64,000 nucleotides of DNA, taken from positions 124,001 to 188,000 of the forward strand of contig JAMSLZ010000012.1 of assembly GCA_026027325.1 (NCBI GenBank). The letters run 5' to 3'. Origin of the DNA: Actinomucor elegans. Its lineage: Eukaryota; Mucoromycota; Mucoromycetes; Mucorales; Mucoraceae. A program made the translations under genes and the position numbers. Shown here one piece after another: positions 52,507 to 62,587 of the stretch (position 1 is the stretch's first letter; the number at the start of each line of letters is the position of its first letter). The notes below the pieces were generated by a model. The model saw only the letters and a list, made by a program, of their open reading frames with translations. It made no database searches and was not told where the DNA came from.

Positions 52507-54157
52507 CAGTGGGTGGAAAAATGGTTCGGGTGTTTTCCAAAATTTTATATAATCTGGAATAAAACAAGAACTACTAATCTGATCAATGTAAAACTAACTT
52601 TGTTAGAAAGCTGAAGTCAATATCAATTATATGTCGGAATATGATAGCCCTATATTAGCGGAGGTTTATTTAAATTGAGATTAAAAAAATAGTATGCACC
52701 CGAACCATTTTTCAGGGTCGATGCTAATCATAGCTAGTACTTAGTATATCCACATTTTGCTTTAATAACTGCTTCGATTCTTTTTGGCATACTATAAATA
52801 TAATTTCGGCAATCCTCTTTTGTAAAAGTATCCCATTCTTTTTTAACTCTTTCCCACAAATTATGGACTCCTTTGGCCCTATCCGGACAAGCGCTAAGTT
52901 TGAGCTTTAGGTGATGCAAAACATGCTCGATTGGGTTTAAATTAGGGCTTTGGGGTGGCCGACTATATGTCCAATCAAGGTTAAAACCACCGGTCCTTGA
53001 ACCATTGATGCTTTGTAGCCTTGGCAGTATGCTTTGGGTCCTTGTTTTGTTGGGGAAGTAGACTTCTTTGGGTCATATCCATACCACTCCATGGCATCCT
53101 TTAAAATTGTCTCTAGGATATGGATGTAGTCCTCCTTCTTCATAGTACCATCAAATATCTGGCAGGCATATCCAGGACCATCGTAAGTGATGCATCCTCA
53201 CATCATTAAGCTTCCACCACCATGCTTCACAGTAAGATCCAAATGATGGAACTGGAGCTTATCATCAGGTCTTCTCCAGAAATACTTGCAGCTGTCGGAG
53301 CCCCAAACATTGATCTTGGTCTCGTCGGAGAAAACCATTCGCCTCCAGTCATCGCTAGTCCAACTTCTATGGGCTTTGGCCCAGTTTAACCTTCGAACCA
53401 TGTGCTTTTTGCTAAGGAAAGGTTTTTTTTTAATCTCGGCTTGGAAATGCATCGATCTGAGCAACTTCAAGTATCCAGAGTAGCTTATTTTCATTCCCAG
53501 ATCATCAAGATGCCTTTCTACATCCTTGAAAGTTTTAAAAGTTCCAAGTATAAACTTCCTGCGAATGTAATTGCGACTTGTAGCATTTACAATGGCATGA
53601 CGACCAGATGGCAATGGCTTCATATCTGGAAACCACTTGCGTTTATAACTATTGATCGTAGTTTTTTTGACTCCAGGGATACGCTTCATGATTTGGGAGT
53701 AAGAATAGCCAGATTCCAACAAGTTTTTGATGTTGTTTTGAGTATCTTTGGGAATGCAGCGTGTCATAGTTGAAAAATGAAAAAATTGAAAATTGGTGAG
53801 CTTATCTCTCAGCAAAAACGCTTCTTTTTATACTTTTTTTTAAATTTGAGACGCAACATAGTGATTATTAATCACAAATATTAATTAGTAATCCATTGGG
53901 GCCTTTTTATCCTGAGATTTCTAGAAGTTTCGATTTCTAAGCTTGACCCTGAAAAATGGTTCGGGTGTACCTTATATTTTTACTCTCTGATATATACAAA
54001 CTCAGTTATCCAATCAGTACAAAATTAAGAAAATATATTAATAATAGTTTGTGCTTTCTAATAAAGCTAGTTTGGCGTTGATAGGATTCGTAGTTCCCTG
54101 TATATTCCTTTTTTTGTAAAATTTTGGAAAACACCCGAACCATTTTTCCACCCACTG
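52507..54157 (-). mobile_element. Tc1-C complex: outer Tc1-like TIRs
   Basis: Ends CAGTGGGTGGAAAAATGG and complement, bordered by TA, inserted in Tc1-B copy 2 (empty site visible in copy 1 at about 20725). Inside it, a second pair of inverted repeats (CACCCGAACCATTTTTCAGG at 52698 and complement ending 53967) brackets the transposase gene. The inner and outer TIRs share the block AAAAATGGTTCGGGTG. Confidence 0.82.
52734..53773 (-). pseudogene. Tc1/mariner transposase of Tc1-C, degraded
   Basis: N-terminus at 53773 (MTRCIPKDTQNNIKNLLESG), helix-turn-helix (YSYSQIMKRIPGVKKTTINS), and first catalytic motif FSDETKINVWG. After GGGSLMM a TGG-to-TGA change stops the frame (53198-53200). Further on, at least one frameshift lies around 52980-53050 in the region of the second Asp. 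The C-terminal part PNPIEHVLHHL to the stop at 52734 is recognisable. Inactive. Confidence 0.88.
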
Positions 54158-54212
54158 TATATGATGAAATATTCAAAATTGGAAAACATTGAAACCCTCT
54201 TTTCGCATACAG

Positions 54213-54466
54213 TATATTAAAAAGACGGCATTCATTTAATAACTATCCATCAAAAGAGGGAGTTTTGAATCACCGCTGAAAATACAATTAATGAAGAATG
54301 AACATAGATTAAAAAGACCTTTGATTGTTACTAAGAGACCATTTCCTTTGAAGTATAAATACAAGAGATACAAGCTAGATAGAAAAAACTTAACTCACTT
54401 TGAATCAATAAAACCCCATAAAACGGTTCTAACTGATTCACTCGCTTTTATTTAATTTTTACCGCA
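54213..54466. repeat. partial LTR4
   Basis: Matches LTR4 (30431-30715) in inverse orientation from the TATTAAAAAGACGG block to the CA end at 54466; its first ~30 bp are missing because Tc1-B copy 2 begins there. Confidence 0.85.
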
Positions 54467-55056
54467 GAGACATCCGGAAGTACTTCTTGTGCATCATCAT
54501 TGTCTTCTTCAGTGTCAAACTCTGGGATGTTAGTGATTTGTACCGTGGCGCTTGCTGTGTTAAGAACGGCTGTTGTAAAGTCGACCATGGACATGCGTTC
54601 CCTTCTATGGTGATTATGGAAGGTTTCGCTGGACCTCCAATTACCCAGAGTGACAATATCCTCAACCGAAATACCTTGACGAAGAGCTTGAGACGAACCA
54701 AGTTTGTGAGAACGGACGGAGACACGAGGTTCATTGGTACTAAGCTTAATTAAACGGCGGAGCCAGGAGCTTATAGTAGATGGACGAACCGGTTCGGAAG
54801 GTTGGTACTGCTTGATGAAAAGATAGTTACCATCACGCTGATGGTAGGACGAGTGTGATAGAATGCTCTGCAAATAATGAACTGGACAAATTCGCTTATT
54901 CGGGTGCGGATGAACAGTAAAAGGTTTGACGATTCGGACCTGTTGTCTACGTTCCTTGGGAGCCACAACTACAAACGAGAGAATACCGGATGATGGATTG
55001 ATACTAATAGAGTTGAGAGGGATTCGCTGTAAATTCGAAGGACGTAAGAATGCCAC
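54467..55056 (-). pseudogene. DIRS-like tyrosine recombinase fragment, second copy
   Basis: Minus-strand frame with FLRPSNLQRIPLNS, KPFTVHPHPNKRICPVHY, RPSTISSWLRRL, RVSVRSHKLGSSQAL (Arg), TLGNWRSSETF (Trp) and NHHRRERMSM. It matches the YR catalytic domain at 44865-45515 but lacks the N-terminal domain, removed where LTR1 begins at 55057. At the other end the stop codon lies in the LTR4 fragment. The apparent start MSMQNSRW comes from LTR1. The position of the usual YR Tyr reads His, or lies next to it, unlike HYQRN in the other copy. Confidence 0.8.
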
Positions 55057-55116
55057 TGTTGTATTCCACCTACTATTTTGCATCGACATAATAGTAAGGA
55101 ATCAACTGTTCATTTA
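55057..55116 (+). repeat. first 60 bp of an LTR1 copy
   Basis: TGTTGTATTCCACC up to CATTTA, then an abrupt switch to LTR2. It may be the displaced start of the Gypsy-1b 5' LTR. Confidence 0.8.
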
Positions 55117-55480
55117 TGTTATATCGAATATAATAAAGACTGTAGAAATAACCAGACTGATAAAACGAATTGATTTATTAAAGCATTAAAATGATGAGCT
55201 ATTTATACAAAATTGAAGTTCGGATTTAACTTGATATTATAGACGATTGAGTTAGTCAAAGACTGCGCTCATGGAGTTAACAAGGATTTATAGTAACCCA
55301 TTCTAGTACGACTTTATATTCGGTGATAGATAGTTTATGAAGGTTAGTTGCACTAAGCATTGATTTCCATATATATCTCTTAACCGACGTTACAAAGCTG
55401 TCAAAGCACAAGCTGAGTATAAGCATTGTCGAACATTGACCTGATTGGTGACGGACACTGAACAAGTCATGTTTACAACA
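55117..55480 (-). repeat. LTR2 copy without TSD
   Basis: A complete LTR2 (TGTTATATCGAAT to GTTTACAACA). Its 5-bp flanks (ATTTA and GGCAT) differ, and LTR1 does not resume after it, so the locus was rearranged after insertion. Confidence 0.85.
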
Positions 55481-55994
55481 GGCATATCGTTGGTCATGTA
55501 ATACCCATCTTACCTCTATAAGAACCAGCGACTTTTTCACCATAAGTATGGAATTGTTGCCAGCTGGTAGGGAATCGTAAAGGAGGGAGAAGCCAGGTTT
55601 CGGTAATAAAAATGAGTGAAGAGTCATAGAGGTAATCGGTAACTGTAGAAATGGCTTGACGAGCCATACCATTAGCGTTCCATATGGTTAAGGAGAGAGA
55701 GTTGGCGCAAGGAGTAAAAGGAGCGGAATGGGTTTCATAAGAGCGGTCATCCAGTGACTCACTCATTATTCAATGTTAACTGGTTCACCACCACCAGTTA
55801 AGGGCATAGATCCAAGAGAAGAAGCAATGTCATCACCTTCTGACATAGCGTCATCTTCGTTGGGGACATCCTCCAGGGAACCACCAGCCAAAAGTACCTT
55901 CACCTGTTCAAGAGTCAAGAAACCTTGAAGCACAAAATCATGTGCTATCGAACCTCGTACATGTGAACGGATGTATTTGAGACCTCGAGCAAGA
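55481..55994 (-). pseudogene. LINE fragment: end of ORF1 and start of ORF2 (endonuclease)
   Basis: On the minus strand, an acidic ORF1 tail (FLTLEQVKVLLAGGSLEDVP..., stop TAA at 55768-55766) overlaps the ORF2 ATG (55766-55764) as TAATG. ORF2 then reads LTIWNANGMARQAI and IFITETWLLPP, the N-terminal motifs of an APE-type endonuclease of LINE elements. ORF2 ends after ~90 codons near LTR2. The beginning of ORF1 is cut by the LTR1 remnant. Confidence 0.7.
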
Positions 55995-56293
55995 CTCAAG
56001 ATAAGACCTGAATATCGAATAACGCGTGGGTTATACAATTACAACAATGCGTGGTTGAAAGGCTTATTAGTGGCTGCTGGGATTGGACTCCGTTGTACGG
56101 CCATGCGTGCTGATAGGTATTGAATGCTACACTATTAAGCTCTGATGAAATGTATATAAAGAAGACTTGATTTTGAATTGTGAATAAACATTAGAATAAC
56201 TTTTACTATCAGGATAGCTGATTCCATTTACTGTCTATTCTTTTATTATTGTATTTTAAATTATATCCTTCGTCTTTAGCACCGGATATAACA
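55995..56293 (+). repeat. truncated 5' LTR of Gypsy-1b (LTR1)
   Basis: The last ~299 bp of LTR1, from CTCAAGATAAGACC to CGGATATAACA. About 146 bp between the 60-bp piece at 55057 and this point are missing and replaced by LTR2 plus the LINE fragment. Confidence 0.88.
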
Positions 56294-56338
56294 TTTTTTT
56301 GAATCAAGCTTTTTCCAACAATTACAATCTTATTACCA

Positions 56339-59300
56339 ATGTCTTCTCCTGCTGCCTCCATTCACTCTGGTGAACCTACTGTTTCTGTTGCTCAAGCCAA
56401 CTTACCTAGTCTTGATACATCCATGGAAGAATCTTCTGGTTCTGCTGCTTCTTTTGTTGATCGACAAGTACAAGCTGAAGAATCTCTCCGTAGTATGCAA
56501 GATACTATCAATCAACTCACTATTGAGTTAACCATTCTTGCTGCTCGTCTCTCGTCTCCTTTGTCTGGTGATAATCTCGATGATTTCCAGGCTGAATACT
56601 TACAAAAGGATAGTGTTCTCAAGGCTGTCATTGCTACCAAAGCCCTCATTGAGAAATCCAATGCTGACTCTGTCAAATATGCTCGCGCTGTTGTTGATCC
56701 CAAGGCACCCATCAAGGTTTCTAGTGTGTGTCCCAACAACATGCCTTATCTTCAATGGGTTGGTGAAGTTCATGAGCCTAGTGCTCATATTTTTATCGAT
56801 GCTGCTGCTTGTTTGACACGTTTTCAAAACGTAATGTATGCTCATCGTTTGGACTTCGACACCAACTATGAACGATTAGTGTTGTCTCAAATGTCGCAAG
56901 CTCAACTTACCTGGTATGAAGTTGAGTTCCACCAGAACGCTCGTGCCGCTGGTATTGCTTCTCCTACGTGGCTCATGTTCAAGAATGAGTTCCTCTCTCG
57001 GTTTGGTACAACCGTTGATGAAGATCGTGCTGCCTGTGCTCGCTCTCTTGTTGACATCAAGTTAGCCAAAGGTGAGTCTCTTTTTGCTTTCATTGATCGC
57101 TTCAATGATCTCCGTCGTCGTGCTGTTGACCAGTGCTTACCTGCCTCCATTCTTGTGGATAAGTTTTTACACGCCTTGCCCACTGAATTTGCTGACAAGG
57201 TCATTACTTCGCGTCTTTCCTTACCAAAGGATCAAAAGTCGAATGTGGATGTAGTGATGCGTCTTGCTCGTGAACTGTACAATGACTTGTACAAAGAGAA
57301 AGGTCTTCCTGGTGTCTCTGCTTCTGTTTCTTCTGCTTCTGGTTCTTCTTCGCGTGTGTCAAACATACCTTCTGCTGCCAACTATGTGCACCGTGAAAGT
57401 GACAAGTCTCGTCACGCTGTTCCTTCTTCTCTTGGTGTTGCCTCTTCTGCCATGTCTATTGGTAAGGTTGCCAAACGTTCTTCTTCTACTGCTTCCACTG
57501 GGAAATATTGTTCTTTTCACAAAGTCAATACCCATGATACTGCCAATTGTAAGGCTATCTCTCGTGCGTCATCTGTTATTGCTAACCAGCAACCTCTTGC
57601 TGCTGCTTCCGGTTCTTTGCCTTCTTCAAGACAAGTTCCTATTAACAATCGTACTTGTCATTCGTGTGGAGCTCCTGGTTGGACACGCCAGCATCGTTGC
57701 AATACTGCTGTGCGTAACGATCCCAATCAAGGACCAACTCATCGTTTTGGGATGATGAGTATTGCAGGTGCTGCTTCTCGTGCCTTTGGTTCTTCTGGTG
57801 CTATTGCATCATCTTCTGCTTCGTTGGCTCCGGCCTCGAACCTATCGACAGTTGCTCCCGCAGTAACTCCATTCAATTCCGAAGTTAGCTCTTCATCTTC
57901 TGCTGTTCCTGTTCAGGAACACATGAATATCGATGAACACGCAGCCGTCCAGGCACAACTTTGTAAGTCAAACATATTTTCAAATTTACCCAAACAAAGA
58001 TCTAATGCGATTCTTTTACCTATTGTTGTGCAGAACATTCGCGTCTACGCATACTTGGATACAGGCTGTACGTTCAGCATATGTTCTCCTCGCTTCTTTC
58101 GTTCTCTTGGTGTTGGCTTTACGCCTTCATCTGGTACGGTTCAGCTTGGTCATGTTAACACGCAACAACCTAGGATTGGTTATACTTCTTTGAACATTTT
58201 GTACAATAAAATACAATTGAAGCATAAATTTGAATTGTTTGATTTCTATACAGAGGACGATAGTGCGCCTATTTTATTTGGTCTTGACATTATGCCTCTT
58301 CTTAACATCGCTATCACTGGGTTGGTATCAACTTGGGATGATCATACTGGTCCTGCATTGCCATCACCAATCGATCCTGAAGATATCAAACCTAATAATA
58401 GTCCTTTTGGTACTGCTGATGAACGCCAATTGATGCAATCTAAACTTAAACCACTGTTAGCTGCAAACGCTAATATCGATTTGAAGAATACCTACTGCAA
58501 TTTGCCTGGCGCAATAGTACAATTGGAAACGCAACCCGGTAAAGTAGCTTACCGTAAGCCATACCCAATTCCTATTGCCTACAAGCAATCCGTATTAGAT
58601 CAAATTGAAACTTGGAAAAATGAAGGTGTAATAGAAATTGCACAAAGTCACACCGGCTTTAATTCTCCCCTTCTATGTGTTAGTAAGAAAAATGCTGATG
58701 GTATCTATTCGTTTAAGAAACCTAGAGTAGTAGCTGATGTTCGTGAGTTAAACTCGATTCTTATTAGTACGGATAAGTACAATATACCTCTCATTTCGGA
58801 CATCCATGAACGCTTAAGTAATGCCAAAATCATTACTAGTATCGATATCCATTCTTGCTTCACTAGCTTCCTCGTTGACCCTGCTCACAAAAGCAAGTTA
58901 AACTTTATGTGTCCTTTTACTAACTTGCAATATACTTTTCGCAAAGTATGTTTCGGTGTGTCCTTTATTGCTAATTTGGTACAAAGGACCTTAACTAACT
59001 TGTTCAGTGACCTTCCTTACGTAACGATCTATATCGATGACATTTGCATCAGTACCAATGATTCTCTAGCACATCATACTGATTGTGTAGCCGAAGTTAT
59101 CCGTCGCCTCACAAACGCAAATCTTCAACTTTCTCCAGAAAAGATTGTACTTGCTCAGAAAAGTATTCACATTTTGGGTTGGTCAATTGTAGATGGTAAA
59201 TTGATGCCTGATCCAAGAAAAGTATCAAATGTACACACCTGGCCTCTTCCTCAGACGGGTAAAGACATTATGCGATACTTAGGTTACTTCAATTACTTTC

Positions 59301-61576
59301 GTTCTGCGATTCCTGGATACAGTCGTTTAGCAGCTCCACTTGATGAGTTACGCAGTAGTAAATCACTTGCAGCTATATGGTCTGACAAACACACGCAAGC
59401 TTTTCGCAACTTGCAAGCAGCCTTGTCGTCTGCTCTCGTGTTATCTCCTCCTGACTTTCGCTACCGTTTCCATGTCGCAACTGACGCGTCTAAAACTGGT
59501 ATTGGTGGAGTCATTTACTATATCAAAAATGATACGGTTCATTATGTGACTATGGCTTCTCGCAAGCTATCTACCTCCGAAATGAATTACAGTACAACAA
59601 AACGAGAATTACTTGCTATTGTCTACATGTTGACTAAGTATCATAAATGGTTATTCGGTATTAAATTCACTTTGCATACTGATCATAAAAGCCTTATCTT
59701 TTTACATGATCAAAGCACCCCCAACACCTTGATGCTGACTTGGTGGGACACTATTTTTTCTTTTACATTCGATGTTGTTCATATTCCTGGAATTAAGAAC
59801 ATCATTCCCGATACTCTTAGTCGACTGTTTTCTGATGACGAACCCAACAGTCTGGAGGAGGGTGGAAATATTGTTAACCATCAAAACATATTTGAGAACC
59901 ATAAGAAAAGATATAATACCACGCGTTCTGAACGTAAACTGCAAATACGGTATCCTACAGATAAAAACAAGTCACGCAAAAGAATACTATCTGCTAGAAA
60001 CGGGACTGAAAATAAAACAAAAGGAAATTACGCCTTTTCATCTTTCCCAACAGTTTCTACAAACTACGATGATAATACCAATACATCATCCAACCACATT
60101 GACTCATCCAATACTACATCGTTCGATAGTTACAATAAGACACCTCTTATTTCTCGCGCAATGCAATATGCTGATTATATGACACCACCTGAAAAGGATC
60201 GCGTTTCTATTATTATGAAAGCACACTTGCTTGGCCATTTTGGCGTAAATGCAATTGAGAAAACTATTCACAATGATTACAAATTACATTGGACTAATTT
60301 GCGACAAGACATTCAAAGAGTTATCAATGATTGTGAAGCTTGCCAAGCACATGGTATCTATCGAGTTGGTTATCACCCTCCTAGAAGCGTGTTGCCTGAC
60401 GGTGTCTTCGATCATATCTGTATAGATCTCGGTGATTTCAATACTACATCATCTCGTGGTAATAACTTTATGTTAGTTGTAGTAGATTACTTTAGTCGAT
60501 TTACAATTCTACGTGCACTCCCTGACAAGAGTAGTTACAGTGTAGCAAAAGAATTACTTCACATATGTTGTCAGTTCGGATTCCCTCGGATCATCACGCA
60601 TGACAATGGTATGGAATTTGTGAATGAAGTGGTTAAACAATTTATACAAATGAGTGGCATGGATAGACGGCTTAGCTTGCCCTATACTCCTACTGGAAAC
60701 AGTGTAGTAGAAAGCTATGTTGGCATCTGTAAACGTAGTATCATCAAAGCGTTAACTGCTAATGCTGTTGAACCTGAATCTTGGGATTTGTATTTAGACG
60801 TGATCCAATACTCTGTCAATTGTCAGTATTCGCGATTGCATAAATCTCGTCCTTTTGCGGTTATGTTCAATAGACAGCCTAATGACTTTATCGACTACAC
60901 GGATGTAAAACCTACCATCAATATCGAGAAATCTGATAGTAAACTCATTGATAAGAAGCTGAAATATGTCAAAGATGTCATTATTCCTTCTATTGCTAAA
61001 CGCATTAAAGAGACACAATTAAACGATCATTTAAAATTCCAAAAGAATAACAAGATCATTGAAACAAAGTACCCTCTTAATTCTAAAGTTATGATTGTGA
61101 ACGTACTCAAATCATCTAAACTGCAACCCAGATGGTTAGGTCCTTTTATCATTAAAGGCTACACCAAGCATGGTAGTTACATTTTAGAAGATCTCACTGG
61201 CTCTTTATTATCTCGTGATGTACCTACGCATCAGATAAGACTGATTCAATCAGGAGATCAACGATCTGAAAGCGAACTTAACGAGAAACATTATGAGGTA
61301 CAAGCAATTGTAAACCATCGACTCTTGCCAGACGGTGAATACGAGTATTACGTGCATTGGGTTGGATACGATGACCAAGAAAAATACAATACTTGGCAGA
61401 CGGTTGATACCTTCGATTCGAAGAAACCTATTCAAGACTATTGGACACGTCGTCAAGCAACCATTGCAAGCACAACAGGTAGATCCCTGCCTAATACTAT
61501 CAACAAGCGAAGAATACCTGCTCGTAATAAACACAGCAGATCGTTTGTACCTAAAGCATATAATACAAGATCTTGA
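56339..61576 (+). CDS. Gypsy-1b Gag-Pol polyprotein with chromodomain
   Basis: 1745 residues in one frame, so Gag and Pol are fused without a frameshift. In order: Gag (~140-340; TRFQNVMYAH, TWLMFKNEFLSRFG), Ser/Ala-rich linker, zinc knuckle (~440, CHSCGAPGW), protease (~575, LDTGCTFSIC), reverse transcriptase (YIDD ~900), RNase H (~1046, VATDASKTG), integrase finger (~1294, H...H...CEAC) and D-D-E (about 1361, 1420, 1457), then chromodomain (~1651, YEVQAIVNHRL, YYVHWVGYDD) and a basic tail. All catalytic residues are present, so the product may be active, but its 5' LTR promoter is truncated. Confidence 0.96.
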   Translation: MSSPAASIHSGEPTVSVAQANLPSLDTSMEESSGSAASFVDRQVQAEESLRSMQDTINQLTIELTILAARLSSPLSGDNLDDFQAEYLQKDSVLKAVIATKALIEKSNADSVKYARAVVDPKAPIKVSSVCPNNMPYLQWVGEVHEPSAHIFIDAAACLTRFQNVMYAHRLDFDTNYERLVLSQMSQAQLTWYEVEFHQNARAAGIASPTWLMFKNEFLSRFGTTVDEDRAACARSLVDIKLAKGESLFAFIDRFNDLRRRAVDQCLPASILVDKFLHALPTEFADKVITSRLSLPKDQKSNVDVVMRLARELYNDLYKEKGLPGVSASVSSASGSSSRVSNIPSAANYVHRESDKSRHAVPSSLGVASSAMSIGKVAKRSSSTASTGKYCSFHKVNTHDTANCKAISRASSVIANQQPLAAASGSLPSSRQVPINNRTCHSCGAPGWTRQHRCNTAVRNDPNQGPTHRFGMMSIAGAASRAFGSSGAIASSSASLAPASNLSTVAPAVTPFNSEVSSSSSAVPVQEHMNIDEHAAVQAQLCKSNIFSNLPKQRSNAILLPIVVQNIRVYAYLDTGCTFSICSPRFFRSLGVGFTPSSGTVQLGHVNTQQPRIGYTSLNILYNKIQLKHKFELFDFYTEDDSAPILFGLDIMPLLNIAITGLVSTWDDHTGPALPSPIDPEDIKPNNSPFGTADERQLMQSKLKPLLAANANIDLKNTYCNLPGAIVQLETQPGKVAYRKPYPIPIAYKQSVLDQIETWKNEGVIEIAQSHTGFNSPLLCVSKKNADGIYSFKKPRVVADVRELNSILISTDKYNIPLISDIHERLSNAKIITSIDIHSCFTSFLVDPAHKSKLNFMCPFTNLQYTFRKVCFGVSFIANLVQRTLTNLFSDLPYVTIYIDDICISTNDSLAHHTDCVAEVIRRLTNANLQLSPEKIVLAQKSIHILGWSIVDGKLMPDPRKVSNVHTWPLPQTGKDIMRYLGYFNYFRSAIPGYSRLAAPLDELRSSKSLAAIWSDKHTQAFRNLQAALSSALVLSPPDFRYRFHVATDASKTGIGGVIYYIKNDTVHYVTMASRKLSTSEMNYSTTKRELLAIVYMLTKYHKWLFGIKFTLHTDHKSLIFLHDQSTPNTLMLTWWDTIFSFTFDVVHIPGIKNIIPDTLSRLFSDDEPNSLEEGGNIVNHQNIFENHKKRYNTTRSERKLQIRYPTDKNKSRKRILSARNGTENKTKGNYAFSSFPTVSTNYDDNTNTSSNHIDSSNTTSFDSYNKTPLISRAMQYADYMTPPEKDRVSIIMKAHLLGHFGVNAIEKTIHNDYKLHWTNLRQDIQRVINDCEACQAHGIYRVGYHPPRSVLPDGVFDHICIDLGDFNTTSSRGNNFMLVVVDYFSRFTILRALPDKSSYSVAKELLHICCQFGFPRIITHDNGMEFVNEVVKQFIQMSGMDRRLSLPYTPTGNSVVESYVGICKRSIIKALTANAVEPESWDLYLDVIQYSVNCQYSRLHKSRPFAVMFNRQPNDFIDYTDVKPTINIEKSDSKLIDKKLKYVKDVIIPSIAKRIKETQLNDHLKFQKNNKIIETKYPLNSKVMIVNVLKSSKLQPRWLGPFIIKGYTKHGSYILEDLTGSLLSRDVPTHQIRLIQSGDQRSESELNEKHYEVQAIVNHRLLPDGEYEYYVHWVGYDDQEKYNTWQTVDTFDSKKPIQDYWTRRQATIASTTGRSLPNTINKRRIPARNKHSRSFVPKAYNTRS

Positions 61577-61788
61577 GTTGCTTAATTGCACTCTGCAAGT
61601 GTAATTGTCTTTTCCCTTATGTTACTTTTTTCCTATAATGGTTTTTTACAAGGTTTTTATGACAGTTTACATTACACACGATCTTACATCTAACACAATG
61701 CTTACATCCTATCCTTTCGTTCTTATGATTATTACATCTTTAATACAAAGATACTTCTAAGGTGATGACCTCATCTGGAAGGGGGCAA

Positions 61789-62291
61789 TGTTGTATTCCA
61801 CCTACTATTTTGCATCGACATAATAGTAAGGAATCAACTGTTCATTTATGTCATACACGGACTCTATCTGATAACCCAATCAGATTAACGAGGCCTGCAT
61901 AAATACAAGCGATGTGTCATCCTTAGAACTATTAGCCAATAATCCTTACAAGAAACACGCGGCATCATACTATCGAGTAGTATCGAGTGTATCTCAAGAT
62001 AAGACCTGAATATCGAATAACGCGTGGGTTATACAATTACAACAATGCGTGGTTGAAAGGCTTATTAGTGGCTGCTGGGATTGGACTCCGTTGTACGGCC
62101 ATGCGTGCTGATAGATATTGAATGCTACACTATTAAGCTCTGATGAAATGTATATAAAGAAGACTTGATTTTGAATTGTGAATAAACATTAGAATAACTT
62201 TTACTATCAGGATAGCTGATTCCATTTACTGTCTATTCTTTTATTATTGTATTTTAAATTATATCCTTCGTCTTTAGCACCGGATATAACA
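61789..62291 (+). repeat. 3' LTR of Gypsy-1b (LTR1)
   Basis: 503 bp complete LTR with TGTTGTATTCC and GGATATAACA ends. Confidence 0.93.
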
Positions 62292-62587
62292 ATAGAGATT
62301 CTGAAAGATAGAAATACTTTTAAAACTGTGGATAGTTTTTATTATGGATCAAGAATTGATTAACTGGTCAAAAGGTGATAAAACGCATCTCTTATATACT
62401 TTTTCACGATCGGCACTTAATTCTAAATTCATATTACGATTTGCCAGGAACAAGGTTGGACTGCGTATAAAGAAGACCAGGGATAATAACCAAATGAGCG
62501 GACCAAGATTAGCGGCGAGGAGTGTCGGGATCAATATATTCAAAGGTAATAGTATTGGATGTAATATTTGGTGTGAGAGATAGTATT
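62292..62587 (+). repeat. LTR5 fragment
   Basis: Matches the middle of LTR5 from the GAAAGATAGAAATACTTTT block to GAGATAGTATT; both ends are cut, by Gypsy-1b at the left and by LTR2 at the right. Confidence 0.85.

Larger units (their letters stand above)
46899..54212 (+). mobile_element. Tc1-B copy 2, carrying two nested Tc1 elements
   Basis: The same CTGTATGCGAAAA termini as copy 1, with TA at both ends. It is interrupted by Tc1-A (46956-50950) and by the Tc1-C complex (52507-54157), each inserted at TA. The left flank is LTR2 and the right flank LTR4, so the two sides do not belong to one target. Confidence 0.88.
55995..62291 (+). mobile_element. Gypsy-1b: chromodomain Ty3/gypsy retrotransposon with intact gag-pol
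   Basis: Truncated 5' LTR, T-rich leader, one 1745-codon gag-pol, polypurine tract (GGAAGGGGGCAA, 61777-61788) and complete 3' LTR (61789-62291). It has no matching TSD (ATAGA follows the 3' LTR), in line with the damaged 5' end. It is nearly identical to Gypsy-1a but in the opposite orientation about 27 kb away. Confidence 0.94.
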
